The notes under the pieces are model-generated. The model saw only the letters and a list, made by a program, of their open reading frames with translations, was not told where the DNA came from and ran no database searches. The position numbers and the translations under genes were made by a program. 64,000 bases of DNA, from the NCBI GenBank assembly GCA_932521025.1, contig OW051473.1, positions 8,432,001 to 8,496,000 of the forward strand. The letters run 5' to 3'. This stretch comes from Oscheius onirici. Taxonomy: Eukaryota > Nematoda > Chromadorea > Rhabditida > Rhabditidae. Numbering within the stretch: the stretch's first letter is position 1; every line of letters begins with the position of its first letter. Positions 47,310-59,507 of this stretch are shown one piece after another.

Positions 47310-49132
47310 ATGACCATCGACAGATCGAGAGCCGTTAGACCTTCCGTGGCGTCTGTTCTCACCTTGTGAGCGGTACTTTAGTTATTATTACTTGCTTTTT
47401 AGGGAAGATGAGGTGCACGAAAAGTGTCAGCATTCGACGCCGTGGAAATCCATTTGGATCTGCATCATTCTTCAGTTTGTCATTGGAATTCAAATCAGTA
47501 GTAAGTGAAGCAATAAAAAGAAAAGATTCAATCTTCTAGTCTACTACATGAGTTTGTGGCCGTATCTTTCCGGACTCGACACCGAGGCTTCCATGCACTT
47601 TGTCGGCTGGGTCGTAGCTTCGGCATCGATAGGTTGTTCAATCGCGAATCCAATCTTCGGCTGGTGGAATGAAAAGCTGCTCGCGAAGGGTGGGCAGTCT
47701 GTCACGAGACCAGTCGTCACTGGATTCCTCATTTCGTCCTTCGGTTTGCTATCAACATTCCAGATCATACATTTGTTCTTCAGGCCAACTCATGTACGGT
47801 CTACTTCCTCTCATTGGCAACTTCAGATGGTTCATGATCGGATCTCGTCTGGTCACCGGCTTTGGAACGGGCTGCCTCTCGGTCCTCAGGGCCTACATTG
47901 CGACTGCTTGTCTACCTCAGGACCGTCTCTCTGCCATCTCTTACGGTACAGGAGGATGGGTTCTCGGCTTGTCAGCTGGACCAGCTATTCAGGTAAAACT
48001 ATTGTTATAGTTCTCACCCATTTTCCAGGCCATTTTCACTCCGATCGGACACGGCTGGCATTTAAACCAAATTGTCCTGAACATGTACACGCTTCCTGCC
48101 TTCTTTATGGTCATCATCCTCCTGCTTTCCTGTATTTTCGTGAGTTTTTGTTTGGAAGAACACTACGCCGGTATTATCGATGCAGACGAACAAGACGGTC
48201 AGTTCTAATACTGCTTTGCAAACTAGTCATTTCAGCCAACAAAGTGACAATTCCTAAATTCGACGCTCCTCCCGCGATTATATGTGTTTGGCTGTGGGCA
48301 GTTTCCTGTATGATTTCGACCAACATTGAAGTGTAAGCTTTTCCAGTTACCAAAATACCACAGTTTAGTATTTCGACTCCATTGTCTACAGCCTTGTATG
48401 GTTGGAATGATTCGACTTCAATTCTTCTTAATGGGATCATCGAGTCAGTTACCTGCATCGTCTCTGTCTTTATTAACTTCCTCATAGGATACACGCGATT
48501 CGGACAGATGTGAGTCGAATTTGCTTCACGAATAAGCCCATTCAGTGACAAGAGAAAGCAGATAATCTTCGGTCTGGGCATATTCCTTCTCTACCACCTT
48601 CTCAACTTTCCGTGGCCTTTCTACCCGGGTCCTCTTTCCTACATTCCTGTCGGATTCACATCTCAAGAGATTGGTGGATGTGAGCGGGATTTCACCTGGT
48701 AGCCATTTAAAAAATGAGAATGGACTGAAAATTTAGGTGTGAATCCACTACGCGTATTCCTCTCTTTATCTATCTCTTCTCCTTCATCGTGCTTTTCGGA
48801 ATGGCCTTTCCTTTTGTCGGATCGCCTTCTGCTTCCCTCTACACCGAAATTCTTGGCCCCCGACCACAGGGACTGATGCAGGGAATGTACTCTTTCGGTG
48901 GCAGTATGAGTCAGTTCATTGCTCCTATCTTTGCAACGTAAGTCTTATTATACTAAAGTGCTACGTCAGATTCAGATTCCTTTTTCAACATACCGGCTAT
49001 CTCTGGGTCATCGTCACTCAGATAACAACTCTCACCATTGCTCTCGGCTTAATGCTTGTCTACTACAAGCGTCTGATTCCACTAGAACTGAAGCCGACTC
49101 TTGGTAAAAAGTACCAAGCAAAGTCCCCGTGA
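47310..49132 (+). CDS. major facilitator protein, MFSD8/CLN7-like, 496 aa
   Basis: Twelve-helix transporter of the kind found in lysosomes (CLN7 is a lysosomal chloride channel/transporter mutated in human Batten disease). Exons 47310-47365, 47403-47500, 47540-47743, 47784-47992, 48029-48197, 48236-48332, 48369-48509, 48546-48698, 48737-48937 and 48970-49132 join in phase. Seen: IWICIILQFVIGIQIS as helix 1, YYMSLWPYL, the MFS loop-2/3 region PIFGWWNEK, GSRLVTGFGTGCLSVLRAYI for helices 4-5, GLSAGPAIQAIF, and EILGPRPQGLMQGMYSFGGS late, which matches CLN7-type sequences. An N-terminal cytosolic tail of about 35 residues lacks a clear dileucine signal. Other SPX-MFS-like families are possible but less likely. 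Confidence 0.8.
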
Positions 49133-49498
49133 TTCCGATTATTATATTTGTGATCTCGATAAAAATTGATTAAAAACAACGTTTATTATGTCCTAGAAAT
49201 ATAACAAACTTGTAGACGTTAGGAAGAGGATCGTAAGTTTGGAGATACGGAGCTAGTCTTTCACACGTATTTTTAGTCTTTTTCAACGGTCGTTGAAAAT
49301 AGACTGAAAATGCAAAAAAGAAAACAAGCAAAGAGGACAATGAACAGCCGTTCAGATTAAGGGGCTGCGGAAATCAGACACTGAAGAATTAAGACGGCCA
49401 TAAAGCGGAAACGAAAGGTACTAGGAAACGACAAATACTGACACAATAATGTGAGATCCATTCCGAAAACAAACTTGTAGATCGGAGGCTCAAAAAAC
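49133..49498. other. short gap between tail-to-tail genes
   Basis: 3' flanks of MFSD8-like (+) and the duplicated-domain gene (-). No feature beyond A-rich stretches. Confidence 0.4.
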
Positions 49499-50800
49499 TC
49501 AGTCAACCTTAGCGCCGCAGCACTTGCAAGGCTCACACTTGGAGCTTACTGTGCGCCTTGCAAAGTATTTCTTCATCCAGCTGTAGTGCTCGCTATTCCA
49601 TTCCTTGTTAAACGGGGAGTAGATCAACGGCACGGGCTGACTCAAGATCTCTGCTTGGAGAAACGGGAACGGCATGTCGCGGTTAAAGTGAGTCTAAAAT
49701 TGCATCTTACTGAGCAGAATTTGCTACAAAACATACGTAGTATTGGCGGACGTGATGTTCGTTTTTTGAATTTATGTTATAGATGAATGCGTAGACTTTA
49801 CGAGGCCCATCCTGAACACGCATTAAAACTTGGATAGATCCTTACCTTCAGAGCCACCCAATAGTAAAGCTTTCCATTTTTGTACTGGTGGCCATAAATG
49901 AATTCCCAGTCCTCTGTACAGATATCCTCAGGAGTGAAATGCTCGATCCCTCTATCAGGACTAACACAACAAGTAACGCGAATTTCGTCAGCGCTTCTGG
50001 CTCGACGAAGCCTGTAAGCCCCGCGCGGGCTAATACCGTAGCAGTATCCATCCAGATTGCCGTCGTCGTGGAAAATAGGCATGTTTCTTTCGTCTTCATT
50101 GTCAGGATCCTCGATTTCTGCCAGTGAACGGAACTCCACGAATATTTCACGTTCATTCTCGGGAATTCGAATGGTAGGGGCAACATTGTAGAATTCACAA
50201 CAATTGCAGCTCTCGTCGGACCGCGAAGCTGCACGTCGTTGAACCCAATGGAAATGTTCCATATTGACGCTTGGATCGATCAACGAGAAGCTCCGCGGTA
50301 CCTTTCTTTCTCTGATATCCTTTTCCAGGAAGGGGAAAGGCTCTTGAGGGATCCTAAACGACCGCTGAAATTTCGAGGATTATTAAAAATGACAAGAAAA
50401 TCTTACGTAATAGTGTTCGATGAATCTTCTGTTGTGGTCAGTGAAAGAGTACAAATACCGGACCTGAGTGTTTGGATCGGACTGTAAAAACCAAGTTTCC
50501 GTAATAAAAAAGTAATCTTACTCTCAGCTTGATCCAGAAGTGGAGGAAGCCCATGAAATATTCGTGACCAACTACACGCAACCAGTCGTCACACGAGTCT
50601 TCCACGGGCATCACGACGGGGGACGTAAGCTCTCGTCCATTGTCTACTCTGACAGTTCGAAACATGCGAGTCCGAACAGCTCCTATCGGTGTCAGTAGAT
50701 AGCACATTCTGCTACGCTCAGCAGGCCGAATGTCATCTCTGTCGTGGACCGGCAGAATCCTGTCCATGTATCCATGAAGAGAGATCAGAGCACGTGCCAT
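49499..50800 (-). CDS. unrecognised protein of two tandem copies of one domain, 380 aa
   Basis: Exons (minus): 50800-50522, 50407-50481, 50364-49846, 49811-49737, 49693-49499; phases close to 380 residues. Copy 1 and copy 2 each contain an acidic part with WLRVVGHEYFMGFLHFWIKL or WEFIYGHQYKNGKLYYWVAL, then VRYLYSFTDHN or KVYAFIYNINSKN, then HYY or QYY at a splice site, PFPFLEKDI or PFPFLQAEI, MEHFHWVQRR or SEHYSWMKKY, and end ESCNCC or EPCKCC. Both copies contain a 75-nt exon at the same place, so the duplication included introns. No signal peptide or helix; probably cytosolic or nuclear. The CxCC ends might bind metal (inference). I do not recognise the family. Confidence 0.75.
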
Positions 50801-52831
50801 CGGGACAAGAGAACTGAAAGTTGAGAACCAGTAAAAAATGGAAATTCAGAAAAAAGGTGAAAATCGATGTGAATAGCGGGCTTGGCTCTCAAATATGAAA
50901 TGGTAAGCGCACCGAAGAAACGCACAAATCAATTTCAAGTCGTAAAAAGTTTAAAGCAGAAGCTATCGATTGTGGCCCTGTAAAAATTGGCTGGGGCCTA
51001 ACGGGACCCACCCGTAAAAATTAGCAAAAATGCCACTTACATGAAGAAATGTTGGTCGAGAAATCGGCCAACTGAAGATAGAAATATTGTTGTAAAGCGT
51101 TGTAGTCCTGATAGTAAGCATTATTGACTGCTCATGATTCAGAGCATAAAATGAGGATACGGAATGCATGGATTGCAGTAGACCCTTTGTTTAAAGAGTT
51201 GATAAAGCTAGCCAAAGCCATGTCTGAATCGTATGTCATCCCACTGATCATGTTCTTTTTCCTTTCACCTTTCTCTCGTAAACCATTTTAAGATCATAGA
51301 ACTGGAGACATTTTATGATTTTCTTCCAAAATACGTACAGTTCGTCCAAAGAATATCCCGATCATCAACCTGTGCTCGTTAAACCAATTTTGAGGATACC
51401 ATTGTTACTGATTTTTTCCTTAATATTGGCGAAAGATTCTCCGTTGAAGCCCATCTTTCGTGGGAAGCTAAAGCCAATTACTAGTGGGAATCTTTGCCAT
51501 TTAACGATGCGAAATTATCTGAGGTTTTTGATCACAGCTTCAAAGCTGATCAAATTCTAGATTGAACGAAAGTAAGAGCGAGCAAACAATACGTTTTCTT
51601 TTTAAAAAAACTTTACTGATTTGATGGAAAACAAACTTTTGCGAAATCAACTGCGTTCTTGGACATTCCAAAAGTACTGTATACACGGAATCTCTCAAGA
51701 ATAACAATCGTCATCACCTGTGCAGAGTGTTCCAGTTTTAGAATGGAAAATTATTCGTCGGAAAGCGGAGAGGAGATAACCCTTGAAAACGATGCGAAGT
51801 CGACTTAATGTATTGGGTAAACTGTATTGGCTCATTCTTTTCTAGCTAGGATGATTTACCGAAGATCAGTCAAGTTTGCAGTAAAATCTTTGACTTTGGT
51901 GGTGTACTTGTGGCATAGTCTTTAAGTGGTAGTAACTGCCATGATCAGTTGTAAAATGGGCATACAAGTCACGAGATGAGTAGAACCGAGTTAGGTAGCA
52001 GACCCAAGTCGAGTAGAGACGAGTCCTCCAATTCCCAGGGAGTACAGCACCTCAAAACTGTCCGTTGCTCAGATTGTTCAAGCGTTTTCCTCACTCACAA
52101 ACATATTCCTTACATGCGACGATAATGATTTTGACAGTCTTTTCTAACGCAACTTCCTTGTTTACAAAACGTTGGGTAAAGATTTCAGCGTTCCCAGGCA
52201 GATCGCGAATTGTCTCTCACGGGAAATGTGCCTGCATTGCCTTTCTGGCTATAAAAGGGACCCGTTTAGTCTTCTTTCTCAAAGCACCACGATGAAGACA
52301 GTCCCCCCGAAGCGTAAGTTTTCTCTTCCAATATGTATCTACCAGATTCATCTTTCAGCTGAGCCCATTAAACTCCTGGATCCCGCTACCGCTACTCCCG
52401 TCATACCTACCTACTAATTGAAAAGAAGGCCTAAGCAGCACAAACAGAGGTGATGGGGGAGTCTACCTTCTGCTTCATCAACTCTCTAATCACTGTATTT
52501 CGTCGCCGTATAAGCCTACCTTCAAATATTCTGGAGTTTCTTGATATGCACTAATTTTGGGTCAATAAAAATTGGGGAAACCTTGTGCAACCAAAGACGG
52601 TACGTGGGATGTACTCAGGAGCATGCTTAGAAGGGTTTTATCTGCGCGTAAGCACTACGACTCCTGGCTCAACAGAAGGAAAGTTCGACTTGTCAGCATT
52701 CTGCTAACTTCGGCGGTCGCCTAGATTTGATCCTTGTAGTCACTTTCAAAATGTAGATCGTGTCTTCAAGCAGTCAAATAGTCATTTGCTACCTACAAAA
52801 TATTTATGGTGACAATGCATTTATTAGGACT
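50801..52831. other. intergenic, no gene recognised
   Basis: Frames up to about 80 codons in several phases, none with motif or splice partner. Confidence 0.45.
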
Positions 52832-53510
52832 TCAATAAGACTCAGCCAGGAGACCCTGAATTTCCTTCTCCAAATCGGCAGGCGATGTGGTGGGTGCGTA
52901 TCTTGAGATAACGTGTCCGTTTCTGTTCACAAGGAATTTCGTGAAATTCCACTTTATAGCGTTGGTGATTGTTCCTCCCTGTTCATCCTTCAGCCATTTC
53001 CAGAACGGATCGGCATCATCTCCGTTGACCAGCACCTGAAATCTCACTGTATCTCTCGATCATTCGAAAAACACCTTGGCGTACATGTCCGGCTCGTAGT
53101 TGTAGTTCTCTTTCACAAACTGGATAATTTCGGATATGGTGCCAGGTTCCTGAGAACCGAACTGGTTGCAGGGGAAGGCAGCGATTCTCAGTCCTTCCTT
53201 GTAGTACTTGTCTTGTAGCAGTTTGAACTCTTTGTAGTGACCGTCGGTGTATCCACACTTCGAGGCCACGTTCGCAATTATGACGACTTTTCCTCTAAAA
53301 TGCCCATTTTTCAATGAACATCAGAAAAAACCTGTATTTTTCAAGCGAGGTATCCTTTCCCGAAGTGTCTTTGACACTGAATTCGTAGATCGTCTTGTGA
53401 CCTTGCAGTCCATCGTCGCTGTTGCACAGAACACTAGTAACTTAGAATAGAAATTAAGAATAAAAGGGGAACCTGATAAAAGTAAGAGCGAGGCATACAA
53501 AAAGACGCAT
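52832..53510 (-). CDS. secreted glutathione peroxidase, cysteine type, 187 aa
   Basis: Reduces hydrogen peroxide and lipid hydroperoxides with thiols. Exons (minus): 53510-53473, 53433-53332, 53294-53075, 53035-52832, in phase. A short hydrophobic leader (MRLFVCLALTF) indicates secretion. Catalytic tetrad: Cys in NVASKCGYT in place of selenocysteine, Gln in FGSQEPGT, Trp and Asn in KWNFTKFLV; FPCNQF is also present. No subunit-interface loop, as in phospholipid-hydroperoxide (GPx4-like) enzymes. A secreted antioxidant enzyme would fit a parasite facing host oxidants, but parasitism is inferred. Confidence 0.9.
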
Positions 53511-54102
53511 CTTGTCGCAATGGCTCTGATTGACTGGGGCAAAGTGGACAGCTGCTAAAGATTGTTGTCGGATAGCATCGACGAAAACAGAAAAACAACA
53601 ACTGTGGAGCAAGTCTAGTGGCAAGAGAAAAGATCATTTATATAACAGAGTATTGGGCGTGACCGGGATCGTGAAAAGTCCAAAGGGATTACTTGTTGAT
53701 TGGACCCGGTCGGTACATATGGCAGTTCACATCAAAGAATTCTTTTCTCAGCAAAAAGTTATTAAGTTCTGTCTCATTTTTTAATGTAATTTTTAAAAAC
53801 TCTCTTGATTTAGATCGTCCTACTCTCCAAGCTCCTAAAATCTCGTCAGCTCTCTTCTAGCCCATGTCTCAGTACGACCTTTTATCGTACGGAATTCCAC
53901 TTTCGTCTAACCCACCTCTCCCTGATAACCGTAGTATTTTCCTCTCAATAAGACAATCGTTAAGTTCGTCTCTTCTTTTACATTGCACAAAGGCAATCGA
54001 ACTGCTACGAAAAGGTTTACTAGTTTTGAACAAACGTTTCGATTTACAAAACTGTATTGTGCTCCGAAACAAAGATGCTAAATATCAAGATCAAATATGA
54101 GA
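53511..54102. other. intergenic, no gene seen
   Basis: A TATATAA-like sequence on the minus strand near 53637-53643 could belong to the peroxidase promoter; otherwise nothing. Confidence 0.35.
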
Positions 54103-55515
54103 TTATCCTTTGGAATTTACTGCTGTTAAAGTAGTTGCAACGGAGAGCTTGATTTCCTCCGGCTTTGTTTGCTTAAGAAAGTACTGATCCAACATCTCGA
54201 CGATACCCTGAAATAGGCTGTGATTCAGACCGAAGACAAAGGGAGAGTGTGGGGTAAGAGTGCATGCAAACAATAAGCAATTTAGACCTATTGCATGTCG
54301 AAATTTTACGAACTCAAAGCTGTGATTGTGAACTGAAAACCAAGCATTTTCGATCTCAAAAACGACTAGCCTGTATTATAGTTATAGCCAGTGTTATAAT
54401 GGGTGCTACTTGTTCCTCGTGGTAAGCAACTGAAATGGCCGCTGAGATGAAAAGAGCCAACTTGATGAAAAGCTGAAATGGTTTCTATACAAAAAGTATT
54501 AGGGTAGTGCCTGCAAAAAGTTGATAACATCCCTCAACCACCATCGTCTTTCCGTCTTCTTGTCAATGTAGAAAATGATTCTTTCTAAAGTATCACAGCA
54601 TCTTGTGATTCTTTCTTTCAAAGAGTGCTGAGAAATGTCACTTTTGTTTAACAATCTCCAACCTCGTCCACAGCAGGTGTTCCACTATCAAAAATCCGTA
54701 ACTCGGGAGCAGAATCTTGTTTCACGGGAAGATCATGACGTTCTCTAACAGAGGTGGACGTTCCTACGTAGTTGATGTCTTTTCCAGCAAGTCTAGCGGA
54801 ATTTGATCGACTTTTTGGAATTTCTGGAGCTGTGGCTGCGACCTAAAAATATTGTAAGGAAGGCAAGATTAAATCCATACCTCTTCAATAACTCTCTGAA
54901 GAACACTCACTTCGTACGATACATGTCTCAGCATTTCAGCTTCTTGCGGCGGGATGTTCAGGTTAACGTTCACTGAGTATGATTAAACTACTTTCTGTGA
55001 AAAATGTACTTACTCGAGATCTTGTTAATTTCATGAACAGCCTTTTTAGCTGACTCAGCTGCCTGATGAGAAGATTTCCGCGTTTTTATGCCTCTTTCGA
55101 GCTCCATTTGAAAAGTTCTGAGGATTTGTTGGGTCTGAATGAAGGTATAGAAACAAAAACCGAAGAATTTACTCTCATGAGATGGTTTCGCAATGGTCGA
55201 AGAGCTACGATGAAATTTCCTTGTCTGTTTCCAAGAACGTCACACATTGTATTCCAGGAACAGCACTTTTGGTCAACCGTTTGCGTCTCGTCTCTGCAAA
55301 TTTCGTTTGATGTAAATTAAAACTATCTGTTATTCAAAAGTTTGCGAAAAGCTTAACAGAATTTTGAGTTTTTTATTGTTTGTTTGTTGTTTTAGAAGCA
55401 TGATTTTTCTACTTACTCTGAATACTTACTCCATAAATATCCTCACATCCGACTGTTTAAGTGTCGTCGTTCCTGCATCTTCATGAGTAGTGAACGTCGG
55501 ATTGTCCGCAGCCAT
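54103..55515 (-). CDS. coiled-coil protein with C-terminal membrane helices, unrecognised
   Basis: Starts MAADNPTFTTHEDAGTTTLK at 55515 and ends at the stop 54105-54103. Between them are helical heptad-type pieces (RTFQMELERGIKTRKSSHQA, QEAEMLRHVSYEVSVLQRVI), a Ser-rich linker (PEIPKSRSNSARLAGKD), an amphipathic piece (HSLKERITRCCDTLERIIFY), and a hydrophobic region (LFIKLALFISAAISVAYH, then IITLAITII). The tail reads GIVEMLDQYFLKQTKPEEIK. Exons are bounded by GT..AG sites except near 54378, where the donor may be GC. An exon at 55110-55305 may be intronic. The layout suggests a tail-anchored or hairpin membrane protein of organelles; I do not recognise the family. Confidence 0.5.
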
Positions 55516-55890
55516 CTTCTGTCAAGAATGTCCGAACGAATGCTGAAGAACGTCCAAGGAAGAATCCAGAAGAAAAACTAGCAAACAAGAGTGCTGTTGA
55601 GCGGCAATCCTATTGCTGCTTCATCGTGGGACCGACTTGATAAGGGAACAGACGCGAGTCTGTTCTCATCGCCGGAAATTTCACTCTTTGCCAGGGCTGT
55701 AGTAAACATTTGAAATCTTTTTGGGAATGATTCATTGACTAAGTGATTATGACTCGGGCAAGAGAAATTGAGAATCATGGAGATCAATTTTGTACCGTTA
55801 ACATCTAAGAACAGGAAATGACTAGTTTGAACACAAATTACAATAATTATATCCTAACAAAAAGTATGTACAGATACCGACTTTGGTTGT

Positions 55891-57505
55891 CTAGCTGTGG
55901 GTTAGCTTCCTGATCCGTTCCTCGAGCTCCTTCTTCTCGTGCTTCACTTTCTTCATAGAACGTCTGAATCGAAATCTTCCACAAATAAATAGTGAACAAC
56001 TTACTTGAACTCGAGTCTTTCATGCTCGAGTCGTTCCGTAAGGAGCTTGCTTTCTTCGCGTAGGGCAGAAATCAGATGACTTTGGTCGGCCAGCAACTTT
56101 TGCATCTCTGAAACAAGGCATTAGAGACAGACATAGAAATAAAGAGAAGAATAGAAAAACACATACGTTCTTCCGTAGCACCACCATTGAACGGATCATT
56201 AATGGATCTTTTAACTGCTTTCAACCGGAGAGAGGCATTTTCTTCAGTCAAAGTAGCTAGTCGACTACTCATTGTGGCTCGCTCAACTCGCAGCGTGCTT
56301 ACTTCCTAAAACATACTATTCAAAGATGAAAATCAATGTTTACCTTGGTCAGTTGTGAAAGAATCGTGTTCAGCTGAACTTCTCTAGCTTGAACAATTTC
56401 AAGATCTCCAGCCAGCTTGAGTGAAGAGTGCTCGCGGTCACCTTGCAGCTCTTAAAAACAAAATGGCACGTTTTGCCATGAAATATTACCGTCTAGCTTG
56501 AATTTAGTCTCAACAGATTCCTTTGTGAGTTGGTCAATCTTGGTTTGGAGGGTGAGAATGATGTTTTCCTTAGCTTTAAGACCAGAATCTACGTTGTGTT
56601 GTAACTGAAAACGAACAAATTCGAAGGGTATGCAGAAAACTCACTGCTATGTTTCTCAGATCGGCTTCTTCTAACTGTCTGCGGAGTCCTTCGTTCACAG
56701 CTTCTTCTCTTTCCAAGGAGAGTTCCACCTCTTTGATTTTGGAGCGGAGCTGGTTCACAGATGTAATAGGTCGGTCTTCTTCCAGCTTCTGACGAAGGTG
56801 TCTCAACTCGGCTTCAAGGTTAGCATTGTGGGCCTGAAACGAGGAAACTACCTAGTGTTTTAGCAAACAAACAATATTAATGTAAGTAAGATTTTCTCGA
56901 AGAATAGCTTTCGGTTAATATTAAATATTGCCTGTTCTAGGTTTAATCCTTTGTTTTACCAACTGCTTCTTTTGTTAGTTTTGTCAATAATCTCTCTGAC
57001 TTAGCTTATGCTCTAAAAACAATTGCCAGAAATATAAAACGCAAGCAAAAACAAGCATTCTCATTTTATAAACAGGCAACTGCTGTGATTGAATGTGACA
57101 AGAGAGGATACCTGTTTCAATCATTGGTGACGTTTTGTAAGCGTTCACTATATATGTTTTTCAAACTTGTCATACTTGTACCTACCTGCAGTGCCTCAAC
57201 AGCAGCCAAGGCTGTGTTGACCTTCTTCTCGGCCTCGACTATTAACGCAGATGACGCATCGTCCGACTCATTCTAAAAAGAAGGAACTGTGTATAATCTG
57301 ACGTGTACTCACTCTCTCCCTCTCGGATCTCTTGAAAACATCCAATTGTTGCCTACAAATGTCTAGTTCCTCCTGGAGAGAGTCCATAATATGGTCCTGA
57401 TGTTCAAGCAGCTCCACGAGCTCAGATGTCGACGGACCTGAATACTGTTGGTATCACTTTCCGAATCCCTTGACTACCATGCTGTAAAGCTTCAGGCAGC
57501 GCCAT
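55891..57505 (-). CDS. long coiled-coil protein (centrosomal/Golgi type), unrecognised
   Basis: From MALPEALQHG at 57505 to the stop at 55893-55891, nearly all predicted coil: VELLEHQDHIMDSLQEELDI, VEAEKKVNTALAAVEALQ, LEAELRHLRQKLEEDRPI, RSKIKEVELSLEREEAVNEG, EVQLNTILSQLTKEVSTLRV and MKKVKHEKKELEERIRKL. Seven or more exons, most introns 35-60 nt. A longer intron (about 56835-57185) carries no feature. Such proteins are scaffolds of centrosome, Golgi or endosome, but nothing here fixes which. Confidence 0.55.
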
Positions 57506-58013
57506 GTTTGTGGAGAGAAGTCAAATCGTTCAGATTTGACTAGTGTTGGCTCATCTAAACAAGAGTCAAATTACATGAGGCAGACATTGACAGCTATTGA
57601 GAGGTACTAGACTATTAGGGCAACTAGAAGCCGTTCAGCAAATGAAATCAGCCAAAACAATGACAGTAGATTTATTCCCCGACAGGAATCACCATACATA
57701 TTCTTGTATCACATGGAGTAACTAGCAAAATGGCCACACACGTTGGTAGGCTAAAGGAGAAAGGGAAAACGGGCACAACTTTTCTTTTCACTAAGGGAAT
57801 TATGCACAATATCGGTCCAGTTTACATCAGTTTCGCGAACATTGCAGGAGACGATATTGCCGTTTTGAAAATATATAAATATGTATATGGTACAAAAAGA
57901 AGGATGGAATAAATAGACAGAGGAGTACAGAAAGTGAAAGGTTGCTTGTGAGAACGAGTAGAGGAATCTTTCTACCTGAAAAAGTAATTAAAGTCAAAAT
58001 GATTGTTAAGGGC

Positions 58014-58761
58014 CTACTTTGCTTGCTGTTCCTTAAGATGCAGAAGAAGAGACTTCATCCGGCTCACATCTTTTCCACCCTTCTGGGCCTTGGCCTCGCA
58101 AAGTTTGGCAATCTCGTTCCACTGGGCATTTTCTCCCTGCTCCTTGTTGAACGCGGCCAAGTGATCCTCTTCCGCCTTGCGGTTAGACTCTTTAACGGCT
58201 TTCAAGGTGGCGTCTCTCTGCTTGTACCACTCGTCGAGCTCCTTGCCAGCCGCATTTTTCATGTCGGCAATCTTCTTCTTCTCCTCCTCGTCTTAAAATA
58301 TATGATAAACCAAAAGGGTATAGATACACACCTTTCTTTTCGAGCTTGACAGCCTGCTCCTCTTTCCATCTACGAATGTTTTCGGCCTCTATTTTGGGAA
58401 GAACCGGAATGGGAGATGACGTCTCCGAATGACCATTCAATCCGTTTAGATCTGAGTTTTTAGAGGTTTTCGATTAAAAACTGTATCTTACTGTTGAAGG
58501 AGAGATTGTGTTCCATGTTGTCGCCCAAATCGGACACGATGCCGTCGACTGGTGGAGGCACAACGACGGGTGCTGAAAAATCTTGCTTTAAGAGTAAAAT
58601 TTATGTTACTTACGACTGGGATCCTCAATGATTTCATCGAAAGTTGGAGGTAGACTGGGAGGAGCATTCTCGGCTTGGGGAGGCGGTGGTGGAGCCTCTC
58701 CCTCGATCTCGGCAAGGAAATCTTGTTCCCGAGCAAGGAAGTCAGCAACTGGATCCGACAT
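58014..58761 (-). CDS. clathrin light chain
   Basis: Regulatory subunit of the clathrin coat in endocytosis and Golgi sorting. Exons (minus): 58761-58614, 58572-58492, 58451-58332, 58291-58014, in phase. Begins MSDPVADFLAREQDFLAEIE, matching the conserved N-terminal region that binds Hip1-type proteins; then a proline-rich stretch; then the heavy-chain-binding helix with IRRWKEEQAVKLEKKDEEEK, KKKIADMKNAAGKELDEWYK and the C-terminal AQWNEIAKLCEAKAQKGGKD with SRMKSLLLHLKEQ. Length about 208 residues is usual. The ATG follows the acceptor TTTCGTTTCAG directly. Confidence 0.93.
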
Positions 58762-59507
58762 CTGAAACGAAAAACAATGACCCAGCCTAAAGACTAAGAA
58801 AGCGAAAATTTACTTAAATGGAAATAAGCTATCGATTTTCGTGCGCGAATAATCTTGAAGCGATGATAAACACGTCAGCAAGCCACCAGTCAATTGCGGA
58901 AAGCGCAGTTTTGTTCCGCTTGAAATATAACATGGTCAACTAAAGAAAATTCAAACATTGCGCCAAAATGCGTCAAGTACGGTAATATATGAAACATCAT
59001 AGCTGACCAAAGCGCTTTGTAAAATGATGACTGGGCGCCGAATTGGCCACTGGACAGCAGCCAAACCCCGGGATCTGTAGGCGACGCGGACGCGCTGCAG
59101 TCGATTGGAGCGGGGAAATTGCCGAGAACATGGATAAACAATGTAAGTTTGAGCGCCGAGCCGGCAAAAATGTGATTTTGTGGCCAAAGTTCATATTGTA
59201 AAAATGTAAACAATTATCCATTCAATTCAAAAAACCATGTTTAATCCAAACTTCAACATCTCGTCTAGCGAAATTTTCGATTTAAAATGTTGAGGGCGAT
59301 CCCAATTTTGTCCTGTGACCACAAAATTATATAAATACAGATGTTTGCTCGATATTTATTGCAATAAATACATTCGACCCGTACAGTAAAATGGCCAAGA
59401 ACACTTTCTCGCCCAATTCAAAGAATATTGGAATGACATTTTGGATACATGAAGGAATGTGAGGTTATCAATACATGTTCTGATGAAATTGCAGCAAATT
59501 TCACTTT
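58762..59507. other. intergenic, no gene seen
   Basis: Short frames in both directions; none supported by splice sites or motifs. Confidence 0.45.
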
